A stretch of DNA of 64,000 nucleotides from Mytilisepta virgata (Eukaryota > Mollusca > Bivalvia > Mytilida > Mytilidae), in assembly GCA_028015205.1 (NCBI GenBank), contig CM051512.1:25389139-25453138 (forward strand), read 5' to 3'. Below are positions 22,100-34,493 of the stretch, piece after piece. The position numbers were made by a program, and so were the translations under genes. Every line of letters begins with the position of its first letter. Positions within the stretch are counted from its first letter, which is position 1. The notes under the pieces are model-generated. The model searched no databases and was not told the DNA's origin. It was given only the letters and a program-made list of their open reading frames with translations.

Positions 22100-24063
22100 A
22101 TGTACATAGGCGAGAATTTCAACGTTCGTTTCCATGACAATTTCAATTTTTGGAAATTACTGGAAAATAATTCATTTGGTGGAATATTGCAATCCGATTT
22201 CGTCCCAAATAAAAATTTCACTAACATGATGATTTCAGCTTCTGGAAGGAAGATCAGAGATGTGCCAAACGCAGGCGGAAATTCTGTTATTTCAGAAGTG
22301 TTATCTTTCGAGTTCCTCAACAAGGCTTTCAAGGCTGAACTACTAAAGGTAGGTTTGAATACATTTATAGTATGATAATTTAAACGGTTTGTGAAATAAA
22401 AATAATATCATACTTCCCAATTCTATTCAAATTTAAATTTTAGTTTTTTTTCTAATTTCAATAGTAAACAAAACACTCGTTAGAAATTTTTTTCAGTCTT
22501 TCCTATTCCATAAGCCTATAGGTCTCTGTATTTAATTTTGATTGATTTATTTCAGACCGAGATGGAAGTTACCTATTTCCCAGAGGGTGGTTCCATCACC
22601 GACTACGTATGTATAGTTTTCGACAAGAAGGTGGGCGTTTCCGTCACCCGAGCCATGAAGTACATGGGAGAGTACACCGAAGAAGACGCCCACCATCTTC
22701 TAACAAAGAAATTGAAAGGTATGTCCTATTCATAAGCTATAGTTGACGTTCAGTATCTCAAAACTCTTGATTATCGGCCCCTCACATGGCCCTTTGGGCC
22801 AGGAGAGCTAAAAAGTCGAATGACGAGAGGTTTATACTACATGTATCTTAGTAAGTGATCAATTGCAAGAACTTCATTGGGAACGCAATTCATCAAATAG
22901 TGGGAATCTTATAATAATTACCTTTCTATTAGAGATATTTTAGTTTTCACCATATTTCACTTTTAATTTGTCTTTAAGGCAATAGAACGACTTTCTATTG
23001 CCCGAGACCTTTTGACCCGCTTTATGATTGGTCAATTACGTCTATCGGGCAATAGAACGACGTTCTATTGCCCGGTGTAGCGTTCTATAGCCTGCGACCT
23101 TTTGACGTTTTAAATAACTGTTAACTGTTTCGAAATATACAATTTAATTACTTTATTCTTATATCTTTATCCCAAAACGTTTAAAATACAAAAATGTGCA
23201 CCCCAAAAACTACTTATTAGGTAATAAAACAGTTATTGAATGTGTAGCCAGGCAATAGACCAGAAAATTTTTCCCTCGGTATTGGGAACAGCTCAATTGT
23301 TCTATTGCCCCAGTCGTTTGCTTCGGGCAATAGAACACTAAGCTGTTCCCTGTAACTTGGGAAACATTTTCTGCTCTATTGCCTGGCTACACATTCAATA
23401 ACTGTATACTATTTACTTCCGGTAAATCTTCTTATTTCAAATTATTGAGGAGTGTTCTGATAATATTAAGTCAGAGAGAGTCAACAGTGTGTATACCATT
23501 TAACTTTAAATGTCATCAGCAGACATTGAATTGCGGCTGGTATTGTAAAATTCCACTATTATTGTCCGATCTATCGGGGTATAACAGAGGGTTAAATCGC
23601 AGAAATCAAATAGGTGAAAAAATCACTCTGCTAGAGCGAGGAAAAAATCAGGATTGAATACAAGAAAACAGAAGTGAAAAAATTTACTCTGCTAGAGCGC
23701 GAAAAAAATAAAGGTTTATTTGTCGGTTTGAAAAAAAATTAAATCCCCCGAATATCGAGGGTCATTCACTAAATTCAAATGGTTGCTGCCTATAAAGCAG
23801 TTGTATTCATCGACAGCTTTTAGAATTTATTTTTCAGATTAATTATCTTTACCATGTCACTTTTTTCTTCAGGAGTTATACAGTCCACTAAAAATTCTCT
23901 GGAGAAATGGAGTAAGCAGATTCTGCACGTCTGGGTACCAAACAAGCACACCGCAAACACAATAGCGATGGTATACTACCAACTTCCTGACAACATCCGG
24001 TCCAACACGATTGTCATGGTAACGACGTCTTCTCGATCATCTTTCATTTACACGAATGGGTGA
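22100..24063 (+). CDS. uncharacterised conserved protein, possible PD-(D/E)XK-like nuclease fold
   Basis: Three exons give an intact 200-residue protein: 22100-22348 (donor AAG|GTAGGT), 22556-22718 (acceptor TTTCAG, donor G|GTATGT) and 23873-24063 (acceptor TTCTTCAG, stop TGA). Phases 0 and 1 agree. Conserved-looking blocks are NAGGNSVISEVLSFEFL, TEMEVTYFPEGG, ITDYVCIVF, GVSVTRAMKY, LLTKKLKG and KQILHVWVPNKH. The order Glu...Asp...SVTRA recalls a PD-(D/E)XK-type core; this is inference from the pattern, not a proven activity. I recall similar uncharacterised proteins in other eukaryotes but could not check. The frame remains open upstream of the chosen ATG to about 21917 without a Met, so an N-terminal extension is possible. 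A decayed paralogue with the same blocks lies at 29391-30627. Confidence 0.8.
22978..23404. mobile_element. cluster of GGGCAATAGAAC hairpin elements in intron 2
   Basis: At 23230-23404 a 175-bp sequence folds on itself almost end to end. The outer arms start CAGTTATTGAATGTGTAGCC, the inner arms contain GGGAACAGC and GTTCTATTGCCC, and the loop is about 13 nt. A shorter palindromic pair with the same GGCAATAGAACGAC core lies at 22978-23074. The exon-3 acceptor of the surrounding gene is about 470 bp downstream. Confidence 0.85.
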
Positions 24064-24294
24064 AAGAATTCAACCATCTAACAAATGGCGATTCAAAAAT
24101 GCGCTTGCTTGCAGTAATAGATGTATGCCAAGAGGAATACGCGGAAGTTCGATAATACAAGATGTGACCGTGAACAACTACACCAAGAGCTCTAGGCAGC
24201 TAATAAACACAGTTTAGGCGAGAAGCTATGGGGCATGAGACGTATTGAAATCACACGAAAAAAAGGTTAACATAAAACATGCATATTTGTCACC

Positions 24295-24300
24295 AATAAA
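24295..24300 (+). promoter_or_regulatory. poly(A) signal of the 22100 gene
   Basis: AATAAA lies 231 bases after the stop codon at 24063. Confidence 0.5.
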
Positions 24301-24431
24301 TAATATATTATATTTTCAATTAGTCGATTAATAAAACATCATCTTAATTTTTTTTTACTTGTATTAAATTATAACTTCTGCATCGAATTATCAGTTATCA
24401 TCAAATGCAACGGAAAATACATCCTCCCTCC

Positions 24432-24612
24432 TTCGTTCCTACAAACCCCTGACATCACACATTCATATTTTGCGGGTCGAACATATTGCCGCCTGATTCT
24501 ACCTACGACGCAAATGGATTCTTTTTTTTTGCCTTGAGAAGAACCAATTAAAATCGTTCACTTCCGACCCGCAAAATATGAATGTGTGATGTCAGGGGTT
24601 TGTAGGAACGAA
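24432..24612. mobile_element. hairpin element with perfect 48-bp arms
   Basis: The arms 24432-24479 (starting TTCGTTCCTACAAACCCCTG) and 24565-24612 are exact reverse complements, separated by 85 bp. Perfect identity implies recent origin or continuing correction. No flanking target duplication is obvious. Confidence 0.92.
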
Positions 24613-25713
24613 CGTCGATACAAACCCTGACTTGGGAGGATGCGGAAAATATAAATGGTTGTTGAGTACGTATTCAATATAAATAACTTTTTTCTCTGAC
24701 TGGATGTGGCTATGGGAAGTCACTGCCACATGATCTGAGAAAAATTCCAAATCTAATTCTTGGAAATATCCTGTCATTTTGATGATCTGCAGTTTTAAAT
24801 GTATAGATTTTCAAATACATTTCCTTCCCAAAAATGCAATTTCCAAACGTCCAAGCAGAGGAATAGCTTTTTAATTGCTAATCTTCTAAAAATGACAGAG
24901 TGATCTATATACAGGGGAAAAAACCTCAGTTGCAGTTATAAAATACCGGATGTGGTAGTTGTAAATAACACTTAACACATAATGATCCATAATGATTAAT
25001 CCCTACAAAATACAAAGGGTGAGGCCATCATCAAGGTGATAAATTTCAAGACAGCTTCTTGCACCGGTTGAACAGAATTGTTAAATATCCCATTTAAGCT
25101 GTCATTTTTTAAGCATAGTTCTTCCTGAAATCGGTTTAATCATCATTATGTTAGATTGTCCCCTGATCTATGAAAAAGATCAATTTGATGTTAGAGGATT
25201 TTCGGGCATGAAAGAAAAACCCGTATACTATACACTCTCAAACAAAAACGTCTGGTATTTTTTTCAGCTTTTGTGCTTCCCGCAAGAACGAGAAACCCGT
25301 GATACTATTATATCTCAATCTCAAACAAAAGGTCTGTTAAATCTTACAGGTTTTGTGAATGAAAATTGAAAATTCTGCATCAAATATCACACTTAAGGAT
25401 TCCTTTGGTTATTGCAATTTTAGTGCCCAGTTCTCATTGCATGGCAGGCGTGGCGTGTAGTGTGCGCCACGAAAGTACGCTTCTCGCTATACGCTAAACA
25501 AATTTCGGCAAGAGAGTTTTGCCCGAAGGTTGATATATGGGATGGCTATTGATCACGTGATGACATTGATCATGCATGGTTTTTATTTCACGAAATGATC
25601 AATAAATAACGAAATGTTCGAAAACGAATACGAATTTATATATATATTACACATATATGCACCACTAAAACATTTTGTCGAAGAGAGGGGAAACATACAT
25701 ATGGTTCCTTTTA
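24613..25713. other. spacer without recognised gene
   Basis: No exon pair, repeat boundary or RNA gene was recognised. The open frames are short and low in information. Confidence 0.4.
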
Positions 25714-27094
25714 TCTATAATACTAAATTTACGAATTAGCCGAATAGGCGGCAAAACGCGTGGTTCAAAATAAACGATGTATAGTTCAGATTATAAAGGT
25801 TATTATCGGATTTGACAATCTGCGTTTATAAATTTAAACTACAGTTTTGTTTATGTGCAAATGGAATTTGTATGCACTTTCGGATATGAATTCTCCCAAC
25901 ATATCCCTTAGAAGATGCATCATTTTAACACATTGATTTAAATAAACAAGTATGCACTTATTTTAAATGTATTTCTGTTTGAAATTACGGAAGAAGAATA
26001 AAACAAATTAAAAACATTCTCCTTCAAGTGGGATGTTTCCGCTTCATGTATTCAGGATTGTTTTTCTACAATAACGCAATTTCTCCTAACTGTAAAGATT
26101 ATGAACTTTGAAGATCATGAAGAAGTAAGGTAAAGTTCAGAGGAATTCCTAAATTAGTTGTTTTTTGGATTGCTCGGATGTTTACCTTGCACAAAGTGAT
26201 AACACCAACTATTATCTATTTTTACATTATTTGTAATGTGACCTGTCTAAATATATCTCTACCATACAATTCACTTTAAGCCCTCGATAAAAATATGTTT
26301 AACAAATGGTCATCTTTATCATTAATGACGAAATTTATCTCGGACATCTTTGATAAATATAAACGTGGACAGCACACGCAGCCACACACTAAAAATGCTT
26401 TTATCGTCTGATTATTGTTTGTGAAATTAAGCCTCGCTTGCCCTGCCCATGATGACAATGGAACAATTGGAACAATTATTTTCCACAAATATACTCTACC
26501 TAACTCACGGTATCTTCTGAAAAATTCATCCGTCACTAGGGAAATGTTAAAATCTACAATTTCATTTTCATATTTATTCTGAAGGAAAAAGGTAATGCAT
26601 TATGAAATTTGTATTTAATGAAAGCTTTTCATCAAGTTCCAGTTCAGAATTAATTGTAGCAATAAAAATATTGACAATCTATGTTGTTGTGTTTTCGTCA
26701 TAGATTTTGACTTTGGTGGAACATTAAGGTCCATTTTGGTAATTCTACGTGGCATACAGTCTACTTCATCAGTGGATACATCTTCAGTAGTAAAGAACAG
26801 CCATGTGACAATTGGGTCACGTTGACCTACATTTCACACTTCATTGACTTTGGTTAAGGTTCGCATTAACATCCATTTCTGGAATACTACAGCATATATA
26901 GACATGAAACTATCAGTTGATACCACCTACTTGACAGGAAAGTTTATGGGAAGCCTGCCACAACATCCATATTGAGTCCCTGTTCCATCAATGACATGGT
27001 GGCAACAACTTTTTGTAGTCAATATGGCCACCCCACCACAAAAAAAGAAAAAAAAATGCTTATTTTCCCGCGCACGCGCGGGTTCAATGTCTAG
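25714..27094 (+). mobile_element. non-autonomous Helitron
   Basis: The 3' end is diagnostic: a GC-rich hairpin CCCGCGC-AC-GCGCGGG (27067-27082) followed 8 nt later by CTAG and a host T (27095). A matching 5' end is proposed at 25714, where host A precedes TCTATAATACTAAATTTACG. Insertion between A and T is the Helitron rule. The 1.38-kb body has no Rep/helicase frame. It contains tandem-array-like sequence near 26830 (CATTTCACACTTCATTGAC). The 5' end is less certain than the 3' end. Confidence 0.7.
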
Positions 27095-27618
27095 TCTTAT
27101 ATAAATTTACCAGATACGATAGAGTCCTGTAGCATATTAGAAAAGTAGACACCGTCCGAAATTCTTCATAGGTAACTTCTTCTTCTCCGGGAAGATCCAC
27201 CCTATGTGAAGGGTCAAACTTCTATCTTCAACTACTCCATAACCGCTTAAAGCAATTTGATGAATTAGAAGTTTTGGAAGGTAAAAAAGTTGCGTACTAA
27301 AAATTTATATAAACTAAAAAAGAAATAATAAAATAGAATGGGGACAAGGTTTAGGGTATTATTTGAATAAAAATTAAAAGTTGCTAAAAATTGTGTATAT
27401 ATACACTGTACATTAGTTATCTGATCTGGCATGGACGTCATTTAATAGCCGATATTGATCGATTTAATATAGATAAAAAAATCTTAGGTGGATTCACCAG
27501 TTTGTTTCAAAGTTAAACAGTTAATATATCACACTGACTAGCAACACGACTGACAGCACCAAACAGACTAGCTCATATTTTCCGCACTGTGTCAAAATGA
27601 AAGTCCATTCGTTTATTG

Positions 27619-28060
27619 ATATTAACTCATTAGCTGAATGCGTCCGAAATGAAGGGCATAAATCATATCTCTACAAATGTACTCCAACTGGTCGATTTTG
27701 AGTAAATTGTTGGAGCTAGGATCTATGATTAGTTTTAAAAGTCCATTATCTGATAGACATTCACAAAGGAGTATAAAATGAAGGTACTTTTCCTCCGCAT
27801 TTTGACAGATCTTGCACAGTGCTGACTGCGTCTTATCGTGTCGAGAGCAGATGTCTTGTGTTTTGTATGTTCCCGTGAAAACTCTTGCTTTGATGATTCC
27901 CTTCTGTACGTCTCTTTTGTTGTCGCGTATTTTGCATTTCCTATTCAACACAACTTTGGATGTTTATAGCTCCAGGAATTGAGTTCCATGTGTTGTAATG
28001 AAGATTTGGATTTTGTATTTTCTATTCAGAAGATCCTCCAGTAATTATCTATTCCTGGAC
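27619..28060 (-). pseudogene. LINE ORF2 C-terminal fragment
   Basis: On the minus strand a 109-residue frame contains KARVFTGTYKTQ and the cysteine/histidine cluster CKICQNAEEKYLHFILLC. These resemble the C-terminal region downstream of the reverse transcriptase in non-LTR retrotransposons. Upstream (about 27960-28060) the related stretch NPNLHYNTWNSIPGAI lies in another frame and is broken by a stop, so the copy is dead and 5'-truncated. The clade is not determined. Confidence 0.5.
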
Positions 28061-29390
28061 GCGTGATTTTTTTTCTAATTTCTGTCAGTATTAAGTATGA
28101 TTTCGTGCGCTGAGGGCAGGTTATATTTTAGCAGGGTAACATATGTCAGCCGTTTTGTAATAAATTCTTTGATACCGATTTTCATGCACACGATGTTGAC
28201 GTTTCGTCGGTTTACAATGTACGACACATCAGTTGTGATCAAGTAGCCTTTCTACTTAAAAAAATGAAACTTTATTAATAAGTACATGAAAACATTTTTC
28301 TTATTGTTTCCAGGGTAAATATTCATAATTATTCTAAAAAACTTAAATCATCCTTACTAAAATGGTTAAAAATGGTTACAAAATATTGCCAAGTTCTTTG
28401 TATCTGTGATCAAAGTTTGAAGTTGCTAAAAAGACTCACTAGACTGAAATTTCCTCAGGCTCCTCTATCATGTCTATACTGTTACCGTATTAACGTCAGA
28501 TGTTGTTCTGGAGTTATGTCGCCTCGTCCGTAAAAAGATCAAATGTGCACGAAAAATCACAAAATTAACAATTTTTGGGTAAATTAAAAATCGTGTAGAC
28601 TTCGATGTACTCAATATATCTTGTTAAAATTTGAAACATACTTTGTTAAGATAAGTATCTTTTAATGGTCAACTGCTAATCAATGCTAAACATATAGCTT
28701 CAACTCCTATCTTGTGTTTTAATTTAATGAAGTTTACCCTTCGCTAAATGACAAACGTCAAGTAAAAAGCCTAGATCAAGGCCTAAAATGTTGAAAACCA
28801 AAACAATAATTCAAAAAGTTGAAGAGCAAATTCAAATTTACCAAAAACGACCGAAAGGGTAAAAGCTAAACAATGGAATTAAGGAGTGTTGAGAAAGGTA
28901 TTGAGAAATTGTTTGACCTGAGATGTAAACGCAACTTTGTATGTGCTGAGATCTTTTCTAAAAACAAATTTTAAAGGTGCTAGTATTTCCAGTCTTTTAT
29001 ATCTATGATTTGTTATATTAAACGTGAGCATGATTTCGATCAAATCATTTTTCGGGAAAATTTGCATTAATAGTGGAATTGTTTTGAAATCCGTAGTATG
29101 TCCAAATCTTCTCTCGTATCATCGGCCCAAAAAGGGTTGGATTTGCACAAACTTCATGAAATTTCATTACATTACATCATCCTGTGTGAGGACTAATACT
29201 ATTGTTAAGCGAAATGTTTTATCTACCCTACTTGTACAAACTTTATTCGATAGCTAAAAATCTAGATTTAGCAATTATGCGGAATGAAGAATGTTCTACA
29301 ATTTAAAACACCTTTAATACGTTAATTTTGTATGAAAACGTATGTACAGATTGATTGTTTGAAGCTAAGATATTCAAACTTTTGCCTAGT
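28061..29390. repeat. dispersed repeat pieces, no gene
   Basis: At 28140-28245 (TAAATTCTTTGATACCGATT, ACACATCAGTTGTGATCAAG) and 28765-28880 (AGGCCTAAAATGTTGAAAAC) the two halves of the repeat also seen at 14360-14500 and 15305-15420 are found, separated here by about 500 bp of unrelated sequence. No exon was recognised. Confidence 0.5.
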
Positions 29391-30627
29391 GATGAATGAG
29401 ATACAGATGGACAGGGAGTCTGAAAATCAAAATTCGGACGAACAAAAAGCTAAATGTATTAACATGTATATAGGAGATAATAATCTTATTAGACTAAATG
29501 CATGGTTTCTGCTCTTTAGAAAGCTAGTTGGTGATTTGAAATCCGGTGGGATTATATTTTCGGAATTTACACCGCATAAACACTTTGGTAAAATGAAATT
29601 TTATGAAGAAAGGCAGAGAATTGCAAGGACTGCAAATGCTGGAGGGACGTCTGTGATTTCAGAAGTGTTGTCGTTTGAGTTAATGGGTAAATGCTCATGG
29701 ATCATGATTTCAGTTTGAGCATTTATGCCAAGGACTGCTATGATGATATTGCATACATTTAAATAAGAAACTAAATCTTGAATTAGTTGTGGTGGGGTGT
29801 TTTCGAATCCTATCTTAATTGACAATTTTCCTACCGAAGGTCGGTGCTTCTCTCCGGGTACTCCGGCTTCCTCGATCAATAAAAACTGGCAGCCGCGAAA
29901 TATACATGTGCTGAAAACGGCGTAAAACCCAACTAAACAAACAAAATCTTTAATTTTGTTTTGATATAACTTACCTCATTAGATCAAAACCCAATACACG
30001 TATAAGGAAAATAACTGATACCTGTAATTTTAAACGAGAAACTATCTACTGAAATACTAGAAAAAAAATTGGAAGAAATTAGCTGAACAGCGCTTTTCAC
30101 GGCTCTTCATTATCTATAAATTATGTATAAGTCTTAACTCCTGAGCTAACGTGTTCATGTCAGCTGACATGGTTAAGACGGCCTACAAATCAAACATCAA
30201 AGGTTTTCTATATGACATGAAACCTTGTTCAGGGTCTTTGTTTGACACAATTAACCAACCTCGAATGAACACATAACTCCTGTCTTATACCTGACAAAGC
30301 AGTGTGACATATAAGAGGAGTTCACCCTGACCCCGATAGTTTCCTCGGGGCCGGATAGGTTTAGAATCAACTTCTTAACTTTAGTCTTAATCAGTTCATT
30401 CTGCAACTATATTCCTATACTCGTAAAATTCAATTTTCTTTTCATACAGACTGAAATGGAAGTTGAATGTTTCCCAAAAGGCGGGAGTATCTGACTATGT
30501 GTGTTCCATATTTGACCAAAAACTCGGAGTGTCCGTGACGAGAGCTGTTAAATACAAACAAGGGTTCAAGAAACCGTATACAGAAAAGGATGTTGAGAAA
30601 TTATTGATAAAAGATTTAAAGTCAAAG
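29391..30627 (+). pseudogene. decayed paralogue of the 22100 gene
   Basis: Exon 1 (from about 29391) keeps MYIGD, TPHKHFGKM and NAGGTSVISEVLSFEL but then loses the segment matching NKAFKAELLK, so its best donor (ATGG|GTAAAT near 29688) is out of phase with exon 2. Exon 2 (30450-30627, acceptor CATACAG, donor AAG|GTAAGT) keeps TEMEVECFPKGG and GVSVTRAVKY but has lost 2 bp in the codon before the conserved Asp. This makes an in-frame TGA at 30492-30494. A third exon was not found before the SINE at 31184. A SINE fragment sits in its intron. Reported as broken; no repaired product is implied. Confidence 0.75.
29790..29946 (+). mobile_element. SINE fragment
   Basis: 5'-truncated copy of the tRNA-SINE family: only the body (CAATTTTCCTACCGAAGGTC, AATAAAAACTGGC) and the AAAC tail remain. 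It lies in the intron of the decayed paralogue. Confidence 0.8.
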
Positions 30628-30907
30628 GTAAGTAAAAATCTGACATCCATTTTGATGTCACTGATATCATTGTAAGTTACATTCTTATTGAGATTCAGAG
30701 ACACATCCGTGTCTAAGTAAAAATGTTTGTTTGACCTCTTCTGGAATCATAGTCATCAAGAAACCGGCAGAAGAATTAGTGAAAGTACCGGTTCGTCTGC
30801 TACGTCATTTCTAAAGAACCACTGTGGTACCGACCAATAATGAACATGAATCTTTGGTTCAATTGGAACGTACCGCATAATGGAAAGCACCCCAGTGATA
30901 TTATGTC

Positions 30908-30966
30908 TAGTGTTTATTATAAAATGCCAATTTTCATAGTGTTTATTATAAAATGCCAATTTTCAT
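30908..30966. repeat. 29-bp direct duplication
   Basis: TAGTGTTTATTATAAAATGC followed by CAATTTTCA occurs twice in tandem, a recent local duplication. Confidence 0.85.
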
Positions 30967-31183
30967 GGATTTTGTGGACAGATCAATCAACAAATTTAAG
31001 AACCCAACAGAATATTATTCATTCCTACATATAATTTTTTCTTTATGCTTTAAATAGTCATATTGAAGTTGAAATTAATCAAATTAAATGAGATCACGGA
31101 TTATGGAGTCGAAGGAAATCAATCAGAAAATATTTTTTATTTATCTACTTTACCAATAATAGCATCTTTTCATTTCAATTCGA

Positions 31184-31459
31184 TTTGTTTGTTTGTTTAG
31201 TTTGGGTTTAACGCTGTTTTCAGCACATTTGGCTATTTCGCGGTGGCAAAGTTTTTATTGGTGGAGGGAGACAGAGTACCCGAAGAGAACCACCGACCTC
31301 CGTAGTAGGTAGGAAAATTGGCAATCCTTGTCAATTAAGATCAGATTCGAACACACCCTGCCACAGGTGAGGTTCGAACTCACAACTCCAGCGTTGACAG
31401 GCTAGTGATCATTAGTAGTCATGACGAACTACCTAGACCACTCGGCCACCGAGGCCCCT
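31184..31459 (-). mobile_element. tRNA-derived SINE, full length
   Basis: On the minus strand it starts GGCCTCGGTGGCCGAGTGGT, has the B box GTGAGTTCGAACCTCA and ends in an AAAC tail. Flanks ATTTCAATTCGA (31172-31183) and ATTTCAAATTCGA (31460-31472) are a target duplication with one indel. Confidence 0.85.
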
Positions 31460-31472
31460 ATTTCAAATTCGA

Positions 31473-34400
31473 AAACTATGCAATTAAGAACCCATGAACA
31501 AGCTCTTTTTATGCAATCCATCAAAATTGATGTCAACAAAAATAACTGAATTCACAGTACTCCCCAATACGCCCACACGTATTTTCACTGTACAATCTAT
31601 AATAGCTAAAAGACGTTTTACACGTAAATTTGGATTATCTGCCCCTGTCATTCGGGTGTTTCCTATAGAACCAGCAAATAACAATTTTAAAGAGCAGCTG
31701 GGGATGGAACCCATAACCCCCCACCTCCAGGCAAGGACATTACAATTATACAACTGAGGAGAGTATGATCAAAAGAAAAAAAACAGGCAGATATATAAAT
31801 CAATACGTTCCATTTTAATTCTGAACATTAATGAAACAAAGACTTTCATCACATACAAAATGTAAATAACAATATTGTATTGGTAATTACATATTCTGCT
31901 AAAATATTTAAATGGATGATAAAAAATTGTGACCTTTGGGAAGAAATCAAAGGTCAGTGTTGGATAATGTACCAGTGATAAGCATTTACTTTTTTGTCAC
32001 AGGGGAACTTAAAGGGTAAAATTCTTATAGTAAGCATTCCTACATTTTTTAGTAAAAGGTTTAAATTATTTTATTGCATCACTGTGTATATCAATTATAT
32101 AAATTTCAATAACTGAATTTTGATTTTTGGTCCTGAGGATCAATATGGGGACACAAAGTTCAAATTCCTAAATTTAGACATACAAAATTTTTCAAATCCT
32201 ACAAAAAAAGTACCCCTTCATATGAATCTTTTCAATTGCATTTAGAATAAGAAATATACTGTGTAGTTTTAATATATGAACAACATTGTACAACCTGATT
32301 TTTCAGAATAAACCAAGAAAATGCCCCATGTTGTGCTTTATCCAACATGTAACCATTGATCTCTTCCCGAGAATATGAATATAAAACATGCAGATTTCAT
32401 ACACACACAAATTCTTACATAGCAACTAACATCATCGAGAATTTTTGTTCTATACAACCAATAATATATACATTTTACATACTTGAAAACGGTTACAAAA
32501 ATTCCAGATAAAATCATAAATTATCAAGGTGATGAAAATGTAAAATTTTAACACAACCCACAAGTCACCCAGGGAAGATAATATGCGATTCTCTCCCCTA
32601 CATAACTTGGAGTACTAAAATAATGGCTAATGTTTTATGAATGTGTGGAATTTTAATGAGAGGCATCAAGTCAAATAACTGCCAAGTTACCCAAGGGAGA
32701 TAATAATATGAAAATTATTATTACAATTATCTCCCCTTACATGAAAATTAATTAGAAAGATTAATATTTTTTTTCTCACTTTTGATCATCACGGGGACAT
32801 TTTACAACTCGAGTCTGGATTAATAAGAAAACTTAAAATCTACAACCTCAAAAAAGAATAACATCCAAACATTCAATCATTTCCAAATTCAATTTTGATA
32901 TAAATTTGGCTTTTATAAACCTACGAGTACAAAATTAATTCAAGAAGCCCAAAGCAAATCAATGCATGCACATGCCAACTAAAAATGGGACTTTATCTGA
33001 AAGTTATCATAACTTTCCTATCAATCATATTCCATTCAAAATACACATCAATTGCACAAACACAATTAAAAATACAAATAAAAATCTTTTGTAAAATAGA
33101 TTCTGAATATTAGCCAACCGATAAACACAAAATTTTATATACAAAGTTAAAACTTCGATTTCTTGGTATAAATTACTATATATAAATTAGATCAATGCTC
33201 ATTTTTATTGCACAATAAACCTTGGTTCCGACTCAAAAATGCTAAAATTATGCATAAATATGATCACAAAGAAAACAAGCTTAAAATCAAAGTACTGTTG
33301 AGTACTGCTGGCTTTGCCTTTTATTTAAAGCTAAATTTATATACACATTATAAAGAAATCTTTTTGTTTTGGCTTTTATGTCTTTACAAATATCACGTGA
33401 TGCACTTCTTAATTTTCAACAGTAAAAATGACAGTTTCTATTTATAGCATGTTACCGATTAACACATAAATACATTGTGTAGATATTTCTTGTGACAAAA
33501 TTTTATGACCGATTCTTTCCTGCACAGGTACAATAACTGAGATATCTTAAAGAGAAAATTTAGTTATCTGCCCTTATCCAATATTACCAAGGGGAGGTTA
33601 TAAACTTCCACCATCTGGGTACAAAAAGAAGAAATCTAAGATTATCTCCCCCTTGATAAGGGGTGAAAATTAACTTGTTAACACTAAGTAACTAGAATTA
33701 CCATTGTACACTTTAAATTACCAACTAGACAACTGGATTCAAATTCTGTAAATTAAAAAGATTAAAGAAAAAACTGGCCTCAAATTAGTAAGACTAGGAT
33801 TAATCCAGAGATCAATAGTAAAGATGAGTATCTGAAAAAATGATATATATTAAGAACACAATGATAATAGAAAAAAAAATTCTTAGTATTTTTTCACAGG
33901 TATTAAAAGTACAATTTCTATAATGTGTATATCCTTTAATCAAGCTACTAAAGGGAGATAATTATAATTATCTTTTGGATCCTTAGGGATAAAGGGATGT
34001 AATTTTATTATCTCCCCTGCGTAACTTGGTTAGGGGATACATGTATAACTGATTAGTATTCCTTATTGGAGATTAATAAAACGTTCTTGGATTCTTCAAA
34101 CTTTGAAAAAATTTGCAGTGGCAATGTTTCTATTTTTTTTACAGTTGCAGAGTCATTTTTACAATAAATATAAAGCCACTTAAAGCTGATACATAGATTT
34201 CCATCAACCCTTACGAAGAAATATAGGGCAGGTAGGATGATTTTATTTTATATGTTTTTATTTATTATGTCCAAAACAAGTCCGACTTCCCTTACAAACA
34301 ATAAATAACAATAGGATTTTTTTCCTGCAAATTAGACTTTTATATTGAAAATAAAAGATTTGGGGATGGGCAGTAATGAAAATCTATCATTTAATATCAA

Positions 34401-34493
34401 CTAACTTATTAAACATATTTTTCCTGTTAAATGATATAAAAAAAATAAAAGATAAAAAAATTTTATATGGAGACAAACATACAAAATTTAACA
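31473..34493. other. AT-rich stretch without gene, rich in GGGAGATAAT motifs
   Basis: No spliceable coding region is supported. The motif GGGAGATAAT or its complement recurs (near 32570, 32695, 32735, 33645, 33955 and 34010), often paired as short inverted repeats. It could include a long EXT1 3' untranslated region, but this cannot be judged from sequence alone. Confidence 0.35.

Noticed and set aside
25148..25369. 73-residue plus-strand frame
   Set aside because: No motif, no splice context and no second copy. Treated as chance.
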